A DNA stretch of 36,923 bases from Streptococcus mitis. GTDB taxonomy: Bacteria; Bacillota; Bacilli; Lactobacillales; Streptococcaceae. The notes under the pieces were generated by a model that was given only the letters and a program-made list of their open reading frames with translations, was not told the origin of the DNA and made no database searches. Numbering within the stretch: the stretch's first letter is position 1; each line of letters begins with the position of its first letter. A program made the translations under genes and the position numbers. The stretch covers positions 1-36,923 of the forward strand of contig NZ_JUQO01000150.1 in the NCBI RefSeq assembly GCF_001074635.1, given 5' to 3'. Below, in pieces: positions 1 through 8,678 of the stretch.

Positions 1-65
1 TCAAAGCACCGCTTTGAGGTTGCAGATAAAGCTGACGTGGTTTGAAGAGATTTTAAAAGAGTATA
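1..65 (-). repeat. partial BOX repeat (boxB remnant plus boxA end)
   Basis: Positions 1-30 resemble the inner boxB part (an inverted repeat around TCAAAGC..GCTTTGA), and 31-65 resemble the boxA end, with GCTGACGTGG, TTTGAAGAGATTTT and a terminal GAGTATA. The element runs off the left edge of the window, so its full length is unknown, and the middle of boxA is missing. It ends 8 bases before the stop codon of the GH95 gene. BOX elements are non-coding dispersed repeats of pneumococcus and its relatives. Confidence 0.8.
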
Positions 66-73
66 ACATCTTC

Positions 74-2485
74 TTAAAAATAAAATTGAACCAGATCGCC
101 TTCTGCTGTTGCCACCGAAATACAATCTTTCCCCATGCATTTCACTTTTGCTTTTTCTTGATTCATTTTAATCACACTCTTCTCAATACCTGGATAAGAA
201 ACTCGCAAATCTCCTCCACTCCTTGATAAAATGGTCAACTGTAAGAGTTTTTTATCCTCCCACCTCATGCTCACTTCAAAATGTCCACGTGCCATTAAGC
301 CTGAAACAGAACCTGTTGACCAAGCATCAGGTAGGGCGGCTAGAGGTACCAGATAAGCTGTATGAGACTGGAGCAACATTTCTGCCATGCCACTGCTAGC
401 ACCAAAATTACCATCTATCTGAAAAGGAGGGTGGCTACACCAAAGATTTGGCAAGGTGGATGACTTTAACTGCTCTGCTAATAATTTATGGGCTCGGTTG
501 CCATCTCCTAGACGCGCCCAAAGATTGATCTTATTAGCCTTGGACCAGCCTGTACCACCGTCTCCACGATCATTGAGGCTAGCACGCGCCGATTCAAGAT
601 ACTCTTGTCCCTTGTAGCTAAAGAGATTTCCAGGATAGAGTCCCACCAGATGGGAAGCGTGCCGATGCTGGGCCTCCACTTTCTCATTTTGAAAATGTTG
701 CTCTTCCTCCTCATACCACTCCCTGATTCGACCAGATTGAGTGATTTGAAGAGGATTAAGCAAGTCAAACTTCTCCTTGACTTCAATCAACAAGTCCTCA
801 TCCAGACCCAATTCCTGAGCAGCCTGAATAAAATCATGAAATAATTGCCAAATCAGAGATTGGTCATAGGTATTGCCAATCGAAATCGGCCCATGTTCTG
901 GGGAATAAGACGGAGAAGAGACCCAACGCTGTGCCTGCTGATCCTTATGTAAAAAAACATTCCAAAAACGAACCGTTTCCCTCAACATGGGATAAATTTT
1001 CTCCCTGAGATAGTCTTGGTCCCTATAAAATGAATAGGCTTCATAAACAGTTTGCATCAGCCACGCATTGGCAGCTGGTGACCAACCCCAATAGTAATCC
1101 CAACCAGGTGCCGTCCAGCCAAAAAGAGTCGCTTGGGTATGGACCAACCAACCATTCTCCTCCCCTTCCTGAGAGACGATTCCTGCATACCTTGCAGCCG
1201 CTAGGCGACCATAGACTCGCAAATCATCGATATAGTTGATGACTGGAAAAGCCGTCTCTAGAAGATTGGTAACATAGGCTGGCCAATAATTCATCTGCAG
1301 GTTGATATTCAGGTGATAGTCCGAATTCCAAGGAGGGTTATCGACCGCATTCCAGATCCCTTGCAAGTTAGCTGGTAGAGCATCTGGACAATATCTGGAA
1401 GAACTAATCAATAAATACCGCCCATACTGGAAGAACAGCTCCTCCAAAGCCTGCCCCTCTTGTGGCTTATAATTTCTTAGCAACTCATCTGTAGTGGGTG
1501 CGTCAACATCAGCCCCCAAATCCAATTGAACACGCTGAAATAAAGCTTGGTAGTCCTCAATATGCCTTGATTTCAATTGGGCATAGCCCTTTTCTTTAGC
1601 TGTCTCCACCAAGTCCTTAACCTGTTTCTCTAAATCTAGTTTCTTGCGATAATTGCTAGCAGGATTTTGAGCAAAATCTGTCTTAGCCACCAAGAAAAGA
1701 TTGGCATAACTGGCTCCTGATATCTGAACCTTATCTGCCCAAACTCTAATATCCCCATCTGTTTGCCAAGCTAAACAGCTAGCAAACCGCAGATTATTAT
1801 CCTTAACTCTTCCCTTCATCAAAATATGAGAATCAGTAATATCCAACTTGCATTCCTTGTAATCAGATTTTTCCTGTTCATACTTTCCATCAGAAGCCAA
1901 ATCACGGGTCAAGGATAGTTCTATAGTAAAATCTAGAGTTTCCAACCCTTCCTTAGTAAAGCGCTGAACCAAGAGATCATCTGGAAAACTCGCAAAGGCT
2001 TCACGTTCAAATTTCGTTCCCTTATAGACATAAGAAGTCGTCGCAAGTGCCTTACTAATATTCAGCTGTCTCTGGTAATCCGTCACCTGAGACAAAGTCT
2101 TGCCTTGATTACTAAACTCAATGAAAATATCTCCAAAGGACAGATAGGTCCCATATTGACTCGTTTGGGGCCCGACTAGGTGCTGTTCAGCCAGTTCCTT
2201 AGCAGTATTGTAGTCTCTCTTCTCCAAAGCCTGGCGAATCTCAGCTAAAAAACTATACTGATCTTGAAGATTTCCACCCTGATAATCTGAACTATCTGGT
2301 TGAGGCCCACCCGACCAGAGACTTTTTTCATTGAATTGAATCCGCTCAGCCCCTATAAGGCCAAATATTTTTACCCCTAAAGAACCATTACCTATCGGTA
2401 AGGCCTCTTCTTCCCAACCCTTATATGTTCTTGATGCTGGTTGCTTATAGGCCAATACATAATCTTGTTTTTTATTCCTTATCAT
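74..2485 (-). CDS. GH95-family alpha-L-fucosidase-like glycosidase, intracellular
   Basis: A 803-residue protein with the three landmarks of glycoside hydrolase family 95, the inverting alpha-1,2-fucosidase family. HLNINLQMNYW (391-401) holds the two asparagines that assist the catalytic water (N393, N395). SPSYSPEHGP carries the likely general-acid Glu530. HPPFQIDGNFG carries Asp691. The N-terminal beta domain begins LPIGNGSLG. There is no signal peptide, sortase motif or membrane segment, so it probably acts in the cytoplasm on imported fucosylated oligosaccharides. It lies 52 bases after gpmA, with the gpmA terminator between them. The ATG has no clear Shine-Dalgarno sequence; an AAGGAA stretch lies just inside the frame, so an internal TTG at codon 11 is an alternative start. 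Family assignment is confident; exact linkage specificity is inferred. Confidence 0.85.
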   Translation of the reverse strand: MIRNKKQDYVLAYKQPASRTYKGWEEEALPIGNGSLGVKIFGLIGAERIQFNEKSLWSGGPQPDSSDYQGGNLQDQYSFLAEIRQALEKRDYNTAKELAEQHLVGPQTSQYGTYLSFGDIFIEFSNQGKTLSQVTDYQRQLNISKALATTSYVYKGTKFEREAFASFPDDLLVQRFTKEGLETLDFTIELSLTRDLASDGKYEQEKSDYKECKLDITDSHILMKGRVKDNNLRFASCLAWQTDGDIRVWADKVQISGASYANLFLVAKTDFAQNPASNYRKKLDLEKQVKDLVETAKEKGYAQLKSRHIEDYQALFQRVQLDLGADVDAPTTDELLRNYKPQEGQALEELFFQYGRYLLISSSRYCPDALPANLQGIWNAVDNPPWNSDYHLNINLQMNYWPAYVTNLLETAFPVINYIDDLRVYGRLAAARYAGIVSQEGEENGWLVHTQATLFGWTAPGWDYYWGWSPAANAWLMQTVYEAYSFYRDQDYLREKIYPMLRETVRFWNVFLHKDQQAQRWVSSPSYSPEHGPISIGNTYDQSLIWQLFHDFIQAAQELGLDEDLLIEVKEKFDLLNPLQITQSGRIREWYEEEEQHFQNEKVEAQHRHASHLVGLYPGNLFSYKGQEYLESARASLNDRGDGGTGWSKANKINLWARLGDGNRAHKLLAEQLKSSTLPNLWCSHPPFQIDGNFGASSGMAEMLLQSHTAYLVPLAALPDAWSTGSVSGLMARGHFEVSMRWEDKKLLQLTILSRSGGDLRVSYPGIEKSVIKMNQEKAKVKCMGKDCISVATAEGDLVQFYF

Positions 2486-2504
2486 ACTACCATACTAACA
2501 TAAA

Positions 2505-2529
2505 AAGCCTAGAAATCAATTCTAGGCTT
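2505..2529 (-). terminator. rho-independent terminator of gpmA
   Basis: A perfect 10-base inverted repeat (AAGCCTAGAA / TTCTAGGCTT, loop of 5) is followed on the minus strand by a T-run (CTTTTTATG). It starts 9 bases after the gpmA stop and sits directly upstream of the GH95 gene. Confidence 0.85.
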
Positions 2530-2537
2530 ACAATTTT

Positions 2538-3230
2538 TTATTTTCCAAGGTAGTATTCAGAAACTACGTTCAATTTTTCGTCGAATTCGAATACCAATGG
2601 TGGGAAGTTAGGGATTTCCACGTCCATGATTTCGTCATCTGACAAACCTTTGATGTGTTTTACAAGGGCACGGATTGAGTTACCGTGAGCTCCTACGAAT
2701 ACGTTTTTACCATCTTTAAGAGCTGGAGCGATTTTATCTTCCCAGAATGGAAGGGCACGTTCCAAAGTCACTTTCAAGTTTTCAGCATCTGGGATTACTG
2801 AGTCGTCAAGTGAAGCGTAACGACGGTCTGTGTGAGCTGAGTGCTCATCATCACGGTCCATGTTTGGAGGCAATACATCGTATGAACGACGCCAGATGTG
2901 AACTTGCTCATCACCAAATTGTTCAGCAGCTTCAGCTTTGTTTTTACCAGTCAAACCACCGTAGTGACGTTCGTTCAAGCGCCATGATTTTTCAACTGGA
3001 ACCCACAATTGGTCAGAAGCTTCAAGAGCCAAGTTCGTTGTTTTGATTGCACGTTTCAATACTGAAGTGTAAGCTTGGTCAAATTCGATACCAGCTTCTT
3101 TGATCAATTTACCAGCGTCAATCGCTTGTTGTGTACCTTTTTCAGACAAATCAACATCAGCCCAACCAGTGAAAAGGTTAGCTTTGTTCCATTCAGACTC
3201 ACCGTGGCGAGCAAAAACCAATTTTACCAT
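2538..3230 (-). CDS. gpmA: 2,3-bisphosphoglycerate-dependent phosphoglycerate mutase
   Basis: A 230-residue glycolytic enzyme that interconverts 3- and 2-phosphoglycerate in the cytoplasm. The phosphohistidine motif [10 protein letters not shown] (6-15, His9) is present. So are [15 protein letters not shown], the substrate-loop [14 protein letters not shown] and the second catalytic histidine in [10 protein letters not shown]. Length is normal for the dPGM family. AAAGGAG lies upstream of the ATG. The gene is monocistronic between its own leader hairpin and terminator. Confidence 0.97.
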   Translation of the reverse strand: MVKLVFARHGESEWNKANLFTGWADVDLSEKGTQQAIDAGKLIKEAGIEFDQAYTSVLKRAIKTTNLALEASDQLWVPVEKSWRLNERHYGGLTGKNKAEAAEQFGDEQVHIWRRSYDVLPPNMDRDDEHSAHTDRRYASLDDSVIPDAENLKVTLERALPFWEDKIAPALKDGKNVFVGAHGNSIRALVKHIKGLSDDEIMDVEIPNFPPLVFEFDEKLNVVSEYYLGK

Positions 3231-3255
3231 TAGATGGATTCTCCTTTAAATTTTC

Positions 3256-3270
3256 CGAGGTTTCCCCTCG
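3256..3270 (-). promoter_or_regulatory. 5'-UTR stem-loop ahead of the gpmA ribosome-binding site
   Basis: CGAGG / CCTCG form a five-base GC-rich stem with a five-base loop about 10 bases upstream of the gpmA Shine-Dalgarno sequence. There is no T-run, so it is not a terminator. An mRNA-stabilising or translational role is a guess. A TTGACT and a TAAAAT occur further upstream (about 3280-3310) but at poor spacing, so I do not call the promoter. Confidence 0.4.
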
Positions 3271-3397
3271 TTTATCTATTCTATTTTACACAATTTTTCA
3301 CAAAAAAGCTAGTCAAAACCAAAAAGGAAAGGACTGTTTGACAATCACATTGTTTTTGGTTGTTTCTATTCTATCTTCATTATTTAATCTTTAAAAA

Positions 3398-3425
3398 ACA
3401 CCCCAATTTCTAACATTTGGGGTGT
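3398..3425 (-). terminator. terminator after the small lipoprotein gene
   Basis: The inverted repeat ACACCCCAA / TTGGGGTGT is followed on the minus strand by TTTTTTAA. It lies about 80 bases past the lipoprotein stop and upstream of gpmA. Confidence 0.85.
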
Positions 3426-3504
3426 AATTTAACCAATTATTCTCAATTACTACAAAAAAATTTCTATCTTACTGTAGTTGAGATGTCAAAGTTTTCAACT
3501 GTTT

Positions 3505-3945
3505 TTACAAATTGTCTCTAAAGTCTTTCAATTGTTGAGACAATTTTGATTTATCATCTTCCTTGAGCTCAGTAGACCCTAGCAAATCATATATTTTTTT
3601 CTGCGCATCGAATAATTTTTGAGTTGACTCTTTTAGTTTGGTAAACGACTCATTATTTTCCATAGCTGTGCCTTTGAAACTTTCCTCAGCTTTAGTAAAA
3701 TAATCATCAAAAATCTTTTTATAAAGATCTATATAATCTGCATAAGTACGTATTGATTCAATCGCATCGTCTGTTACAACCGGTTTATCAAGAGTGATTG
3801 TTTCTTTTGAGGTATTAGATGTTGCTACTGTCTTCTCATCACTACTTGTTGAAGTAGTCTTTGCATTTTGTGCTCCACATGCAGCGAGAAGAGAAACAGA
3901 TAATAGAACTACTCCTAGACCGATAAACTTTTTTGTTCTTTTCAT
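3505..3945 (-). CDS. small lipoprotein of unknown function
   Basis: A 146-residue protein with a type II signal peptide: basic MKRTKK, a hydrophobic stretch, and the lipobox SLLAAC with Cys23 as the predicted lipidated residue. A Ser/Thr-rich linker (about 24-50) follows, then a mostly helical, charged domain (about 55-146) that may form a helical hairpin or short coiled coil. It is probably anchored on the outer face of the membrane. It lies 13 bases after the four-helix membrane protein gene and is very likely co-transcribed with it. I do not recognise a function. Confidence 0.8.
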   Translation of the reverse strand: MKRTKKFIGLGVVLLSVSLLAACGAQNAKTTSTSSDEKTVATSNTSKETITLDKPVVTDDAIESIRTYADYIDLYKKIFDDYFTKAEESFKGTAMENNESFTKLKESTQKLFDAQKKIYDLLGSTELKEDDKSKLSQQLKDFRDNL

Positions 3946-3958
3946 GCTAAAATACCTT

Positions 3959-4339
3959 TTATTCTTCTGATTTGAATTTCTTCAATGTTGCAAGGAATAG
4001 AGATCCTCCAATAATAGCAAGAATCCCCCCAACCCATCCTAAGAATGGAATGAGACTAACTCCACCTGAAACAATCATTAGTACAGACGGAGCTGCACCT
4101 ACACGATTATCTCCTTTATAGTAAACAATAGCAATGATACCAAGAACAAGATTTGCAATCTTCAAGGCATTCAAGAGTAAGGCAACACCTGAAACAGCCC
4201 CTGCAGTAGCTCCTCCATTAAGAGTTGTAGCAGCTGTATTTACCGCTGTTCCCAACAAGACAAAAGGACCAATAAGAAGTAAAATTCCTCCCACAAGACC
4301 GACGATACCACTAATTAAAGCAAGTGTTTTTGATTTCAT
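3959..4339 (-). CDS. small polytopic membrane protein (DUF4064-like), unknown function
   Basis: A 126-residue very hydrophobic protein with about four membrane segments (about 6-32, 45-73, 80-95 and 98-118), glycine-rich helices, and a charged cytoplasmic tail ending KKFKSEE. It resembles the small DUF4064-type membrane proteins of Firmicutes. AAAGGAGATTTT precedes the ATG. It is first gene of a two-gene unit with the lipoprotein, so the pair may form one envelope complex; that is inference from position only. Confidence 0.75.
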   Translation of the reverse strand: MKSKTLALISGIVGLVGGILLLIGPFVLLGTAVNTAATTLNGGATAGAVSGVALLLNALKIANLVLGIIAIVYYKGDNRVGAAPSVLMIVSGGVSLIPFLGWVGGILAIIGGSLFLATLKKFKSEE

Positions 4340-4374
4340 AATAAAATCTCCTTTTTATTTTTTTTTCAAATAAA

Positions 4375-4383
4375 ATTGTATCA
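4375..4383 (-). promoter_or_regulatory. extended -10 promoter for the membrane protein/lipoprotein pair
   Basis: The minus strand reads TGATACAAT, a TGn extended -10 with hexamer TACAAT (4380-4375), about 36 bases upstream of the start codon. No good -35 is visible, as is common for extended -10 promoters in streptococci. Confidence 0.55.
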
Positions 4384-4558
4384 TATTTGCTAAAAAAAAA
4401 TAGTATTTTCTGATATTATAAAATAAAAATTTGTATAATATGAAATAAAATATAATACTTTTCAGAAATCAAAAGCAATTACACAAATTTATTATTGTAA
4501 AAATGTGACACAATTTACCAATCTTATCCGCAATATCAAATTCGTATTTTATCTTACT

Positions 4559-4602
4559 GCTGTCAGCTTGCTATGTTTCTCTTTGATTCTTGTTGAGTAT
4601 AA
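4559..4602 (+). repeat. possible degenerate boxC remnant
   Basis: TTTCTCTTTGATTCTTGTTG followed by AGTATA resembles the boxC end of BOX elements, recalled as TTGCTCTTTGATTTTCATTG followed by AGTATA. No boxA partner is visible nearby. It may be a decayed solo end or chance similarity in AT-rich DNA. Confidence 0.3.
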
Positions 4603-4636
4603 AAAGTCACACCTCGCAAATTTTCAAAATAAATAA

Positions 4637-4682
4637 AAAACGCATCATATCAGGTATTCAAAAACTTGATACAATGCGTTTT
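4637..4682 (-). terminator. terminator of ileS (CGCAT-type repeated hairpin)
   Basis: The arms are AAAACGCATCATATCA and TGATACAATGCGTTTT, with a two-base internal mismatch and 14-base loop. The A-rich and T-rich flanks suit termination in both directions. It lies 61 bases past the ileS stop. It is clearly related to the hairpin at 34793-34843. Confidence 0.75.
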
Positions 4683-4743
4683 ATAGTCTATAAGATTAGT
4701 TGTCTTTCCTTCTCAAATTGAGTTTTCCCTAGACTTTTCAACC

Positions 4744-7536
4744 TTATTTCTCTTCAAATCCTTCTGCGACTGCGTCTTCAAAGTTTTCTTCTACGATGCT
4801 TGCACAGTGGTCACAGATGACTGCGTGGTAGCTACGTTCTGCTGTTGTTGGGTCGATACGACGGCAACGGTCACATACTTGGCCTGCAGCGCGTTCAACT
4901 GTAAAGGCTACATCTTCGAAGCTAACGACATCTTCTGGAGCTGGTCCTTCTGCGATGGTCAAGTCTGACACGATCAAAAGTTGAGCTACATTGCTGTTTA
5001 CTGCTTCGAGTAGAGTTTTCACAACTTCATTTGGATAAACTGTCAAGTGTGCTTCAAGTGATTTACCGATTACTTTTGCATTACGAGCTTCTTCCAAGGC
5101 TTTTTGAGCTTGTCCACGGAAGTCCATGAAGGCTGCCCATGTATCCAAGATTTCTTCTTGATTAGCAAAAGTTTCCGCTTCTGGCAATTCTGACAATTGA
5201 ACGAAATCTTCTGCTTCAAACTCAAGGTATGACCAGATTTCTTCCGCAGTGTGAGGAAGGATTGGTGTCAAGAGTTTGGTGATTTTCACAAGAATGTCAT
5301 AGAAAACAGTTTGCATTTGACGGCGTTCCAATGATTTAGCACCTTCGATGTAAACAACATCTTTAGCAAAATCAAGGTAAAAGGCTGATAAATCAACGTT
5401 GATAAAGTTCACCAAGGCCTTGTAGATTGTCAAGAATTCAAAGTCCGCATAGGCATCACGAATGGTCTTGACAAGCTGGTTAAAGCGAATCGTCATGTAC
5501 TTATCAACTGAACGAAGTTCATCGTAAGCGACTACATCTTGAGCTGGGGTAAAGTCAGATGTGTTGGCAATCAAGAAACGAAGAGTGTTACGAATCTTAC
5601 GGTAAGTTTCAGAGACTTGGCTCAAAATATCCATAGAGATACGCACGTCGTTGCTTGAATCCACACTTGTTACCCAAAGACGCAAGATTTCAGCACCAAA
5701 TTGTTTTTCAACATCACTTGGAGCAATGGTATTTCCAAGAGATTTAGACATCTTCTCACCTTTACCGTCAAGGGCAAAACCTTGTGACAAGATTTGCTTG
5801 TAAGGTGCTACGCCATGGTTGGCAACAGATGTGATGAGTGATGAGTTGAACCAACCACGGTACTGGTCAGAACCTTCTAGGTAAAGGTCTGCTGGGTAAG
5901 TCAACTCAGGACGGTTTACTACCACTCCATTCCATGATGAACCTGAGTCAAACCAAACGTCCATGATGTCTGTTTCTTTCTTGAATTCGCCATTTGGTGA
6001 ACCTGGATGAGTAAATCCTTCTGGTAAGAGGTCTTTGGCATCACGTTCCCACCAAATGCTTGAACCATGTTCTTCAAAGAGTTGAGCTACATGCTCAATA
6101 GTTTCAGCTGTCATAATCGCTGTACCGTCTTCAGCGTAGAAGATTGGAAGTGGAACACCCCAAGCACGTTGACGAGAGATGACCCAGTCACCACGGTCAC
6201 GAATCATATTGTAAAGACGGACTTTACCCCATTCTGAATGGAATTTCACCTTTTCAATTTCATCCAAGATTTCTTGGCGGAATTTAGAAACTGAGGCAAA
6301 CCATTGTGGAACTGCACGCCAGATGATTGGTTTCTTAGTACGCCAGTCAAATGGGTATGAGTGAGAGATTTCTTCTTGGGCAAGAAGGAGGTTACCAAGT
6401 TTCTCGATAACAGTTGGAACTACCTTTTCGTAGAACTGACCTTCAAACTCAGGACCAGCATTCTTCATCATGATACCACGTTCGTCAACAGTCACTGCGA
6501 CTTCAAGACCATTAGCAATACCGACATTGTAGTCATCCTCACCAAAACCAGGGGCTGTATGGACAATACCAGTACCAGAGTCAGTCGTAACGTGGTCACC
6601 AAGGATAACCAATTCATCTACAGCTGTATCCCATGGGTGTTCTGTTACGATGTGGTTGAGTTCTTGACCACGGTAAGTTGCCAAAACTTGAACATCAACC
6701 CAGCCAAATTTCTCAGACAAGCTAGTCAATAATTCTGCAGCAACCACAAACTTACGAGTTTCACCAGCAGGTTGAACCAAAACGTAATCAATATCTGCAC
6801 CAACAGTCAAACCACGAGAAGCTGTGATGGTAAATGGAGTTGTTGTCCAAACTACGATATAAGTATCTGTATCTAGAACACCTTTGCCATCTTTTACCTT
6901 GTTGGCATAGTAAAGGGAAGTTGAGACCAAATCATGGTATTCAATCTCCGCTTCAGCAAGGGCTGACTCAGATGACCAAGACCAGTAAACTGGTTTTGCA
7001 CCACGGTAGATATAACCTTTATTAGCCATCTCACCAAATACACGGATTTGAGCTGCTTCATAGTCAGGAGTCAAAGTCACATATGGATTTTCCCAGTCAC
7101 CAGAAACACCCAAACGTTTAAAGTCTTCACGTTGTTTATCTACTTGAGAAAGAGCGTATTCACGGCAAAGTTTCAAGTACTCAACCAAGTCCATTTCTTT
7201 ACGTTTGACACCTTGTTTTGCCAAAACTTGCTCGATTGGCAGACCATGAGTATCCCAACCTGGGATAAATGGTGCGTAAAAACCTGACATAGATTTTGAG
7301 CGAACAATGATATCTTTTGAAATCTTGTTCATAGCGTGTCCAACGTGGATATTTCCGTTCGCGTATGGAGGGCCATCATGCAAGGTGAAATGAGGTTTTC
7401 CTTGGTTCAATTCTTGACGACGTTGATAAAGTTTTGCATCTTCCCATTCCTTTTGCCAAACTGGCTCTTTGGTAGGAAGGCCTGCACGCATTGGGAAAGC
7501 TGTTTTCCCAAGGTTAAGGGTATCTTTGAGTTTCAT
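4744..7536 (-). CDS. ileS: isoleucyl-tRNA synthetase
   Basis: A 930-residue class I synthetase that charges tRNA-Ile. The HIGH signature is HVGH (64-67) in [16 protein letters not shown]. The editing (CP1) domain contains [22 protein letters not shown] is the second ATP-binding signature. A C-terminal zinc finger shows CDRCRR and CDHC. Length fits the bacterial type 1 enzyme. AAAGGAGATACC gives a strong ribosome-binding site at the chosen ATG. Expression is controlled by the T-box leader directly upstream, so uncharged tRNA-Ile should induce it. Confidence 0.97.
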   Translation of the reverse strand: MKLKDTLNLGKTAFPMRAGLPTKEPVWQKEWEDAKLYQRRQELNQGKPHFTLHDGPPYANGNIHVGHAMNKISKDIIVRSKSMSGFYAPFIPGWDTHGLPIEQVLAKQGVKRKEMDLVEYLKLCREYALSQVDKQREDFKRLGVSGDWENPYVTLTPDYEAAQIRVFGEMANKGYIYRGAKPVYWSWSSESALAEAEIEYHDLVSTSLYYANKVKDGKGVLDTDTYIVVWTTTPFTITASRGLTVGADIDYVLVQPAGETRKFVVAAELLTSLSEKFGWVDVQVLATYRGQELNHIVTEHPWDTAVDELVILGDHVTTDSGTGIVHTAPGFGEDDYNVGIANGLEVAVTVDERGIMMKNAGPEFEGQFYEKVVPTVIEKLGNLLLAQEEISHSYPFDWRTKKPIIWRAVPQWFASVSKFRQEILDEIEKVKFHSEWGKVRLYNMIRDRGDWVISRQRAWGVPLPIFYAEDGTAIMTAETIEHVAQLFEEHGSSIWWERDAKDLLPEGFTHPGSPNGEFKKETDIMDVWFDSGSSWNGVVVNRPELTYPADLYLEGSDQYRGWFNSSLITSVANHGVAPYKQILSQGFALDGKGEKMSKSLGNTIAPSDVEKQFGAEILRLWVTSVDSSNDVRISMDILSQVSETYRKIRNTLRFLIANTSDFTPAQDVVAYDELRSVDKYMTIRFNQLVKTIRDAYADFEFLTIYKALVNFINVDLSAFYLDFAKDVVYIEGAKSLERRQMQTVFYDILVKITKLLTPILPHTAEEIWSYLEFEAEDFVQLSELPEAETFANQEEILDTWAAFMDFRGQAQKALEEARNAKVIGKSLEAHLTVYPNEVVKTLLEAVNSNVAQLLIVSDLTIAEGPAPEDVVSFEDVAFTVERAAGQVCDRCRRIDPTTAERSYHAVICDHCASIVEENFEDAVAEGFEEK

Positions 7537-7560
7537 GGTATCTCCTTTATAAATAATAAC

Positions 7561-7789
7561 AAATTAAAAACCACGACTGCCAAAAAGGACGAAAATCGTG
7601 GTACCACCTTTATTCGGAAAAAGATTTAGTCTTTCTCCCTCTTATCCCGTAACGTGGGGAACGTCAAATCTTACTAGCTTCAGACTTGAGTTTTTGAGAG
7701 GATAATCTTATCAATAGGGATTACAGGACTCACACCATCTCCTGCTCGCTGGAAATATAAGGATAAGATATTGTTCTCACATCGTTTCT
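7561..7789 (-). promoter_or_regulatory. isoleucine-specific T-box leader of ileS
   Basis: On the minus strand the leader has a stem I whose base pairs TGAGA with TCTCA and whose next helix pairs TCTTATC with GATAAGA. The 3' side of the loop between them reads TTATCC, placing an ATC (Ile) specifier codon at 7703-7701. A GATGGTG-type motif occurs in the apical part. The conserved T-box AGGTGGTACCACG lies near 7610-7598. The terminator pairs ACCACGA (7603-7597) with TCGTGGT (7577-7571) and is followed by TTTTTAA; its 5' arm overlaps the T-box, the usual antiterminator/terminator switch. Uncharged tRNA-Ile should stabilise the antiterminator. Confidence 0.93.
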
Positions 7790-8670
7790 TATAAAATTGT
7801 AACGGATTCTTGCGGTGCTTCAAATCCTGGTGCTGAATCAAACGTTTCTGTAGCTGGTGTTGGAGCCGAAGGATGTACTGGAGCTACTTCTGGTTCTTCG
7901 TACATTGGACCAACTGGATGAGCAGACTCTTCTTCCATTTGAGGACTCACTACAGGAATTGGATTTTCCACTTCCTGTTTAGCCTGAGCTTCAAATTCAG
8001 CCAATTCTTTATTGGCTGCCTCAATACGAGCTTGTAACTCTGCCATTTCTGCTTGAGAGAACTGACGTGTCATATCAATTGGTTCTTCCTCAATTGGAGC
8101 TGGAATCGGTTCTCCAAGTACTTCGCTAACCACTTCTTTAAAAGCTTCATCACTGGTTTGAAGATAAGTAGCTGTTGGACGGAGAATATCTTCCCAATCT
8201 GAAGATTCAACAATAGCCAACTGACTCTCAATTGTAGATTTGAGACGTTGGTGGAAGACACGGCTCTTGTTCTTCAATTCTTCTGTTTCAACAGCAACTT
8301 TCTTAGCATTGTCTGTTGCTTGACGAAGAATCTCGTTTGCCTTATATTTAGCTTCTTCCAACAAGCGTTGCGCATCTTGCTCTGCTTGGTGAATGATATT
8401 ATTTGAACGTTCATGCGCCGCCTGTTTCACTCTCTCAGCTGTATCCTGGGCAATCAATACAGACTGACTTAATGAATCTTTCATCTCATCAAAGTAAGAC
8501 AAACGTTCTTCTAAACTCTTAATACGCAAATCTTTATCATGATTCGCACGAACAAGATCTTCGTAATCACGAACCACAATATCTAAAAATTCATCGACTT
8601 CTTCTGGATCAAAACCTCTGAATCGAGTTCCAAAGGTCTTGTCCTTTATTTCTAATGATGTAATTGGCAT
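7789..8670 (-). CDS. divIVA: DivIVA polar/septal cell-division protein
   Basis: A 293-residue coiled-coil protein that marks curved membranes at septum and poles and guides division and peripheral wall growth. The N-terminal membrane-binding domain reads MPITSLEIKDKTFGTRFRG. Long heptad-rich helices follow (about 30-165). The final ~70 residues are acidic and Pro/Ala-rich. I start at the ATG with GAGGAA just upstream, not at a GTG four codons earlier that has no separate ribosome-binding site. The gene is last in the ftsA-divIVA operon and its 3' end carries the ileS promoter. The tail differs from the shorter pneumococcal form I remember (see findings). Confidence 0.95.
   Translation of the reverse strand: MPITSLEIKDKTFGTRFRGFDPEEVDEFLDIVVRDYEDLVRANHDKDLRIKSLEERLSYFDEMKDSLSQSVLIAQDTAERVKQAAHERSNNIIHQAEQDAQRLLEEAKYKANEILRQATDNAKKVAVETEELKNKSRVFHQRLKSTIESQLAIVESSDWEDILRPTATYLQTSDEAFKEVVSEVLGEPIPAPIEEEPIDMTRQFSQAEMAELQARIEAANKELAEFEAQAKQEVENPIPVVSPQMEEESAHPVGPMYEEPEVAPVHPSAPTPATETFDSAPGFEAPQESVTIL
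7796..7823 (-). promoter_or_regulatory. sigma-A promoter for the ileS T-box, inside the divIVA 3' end
   Basis: TTGAAG (7823-7818), a 16-base spacer and TACAAT (7801-7796) lie in the last codons of divIVA. The predicted transcript start is near 7789, where the T-box leader begins. Confidence 0.65.
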
Positions 8671-8678
8671 TCTATTCC

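Larger units (their letters stand above)
4340..4743. other. 404-base AT-rich spacer
   Basis: It holds the extended -10 promoter of the membrane protein/lipoprotein pair near 4375, a very AT-rich tract (about 4380-4500), a weak boxC-like remnant (about 4559-4602) and the ileS terminator (4637-4682). I see no coding sequence in it. Confidence 0.7.

Noticed and set aside
3317..3362. AACCAAAAA / TTTTTGGTT inverted repeat upstream of gpmA
   Set aside because: Low-complexity arms with a long loop; could be chance in AT-rich DNA.
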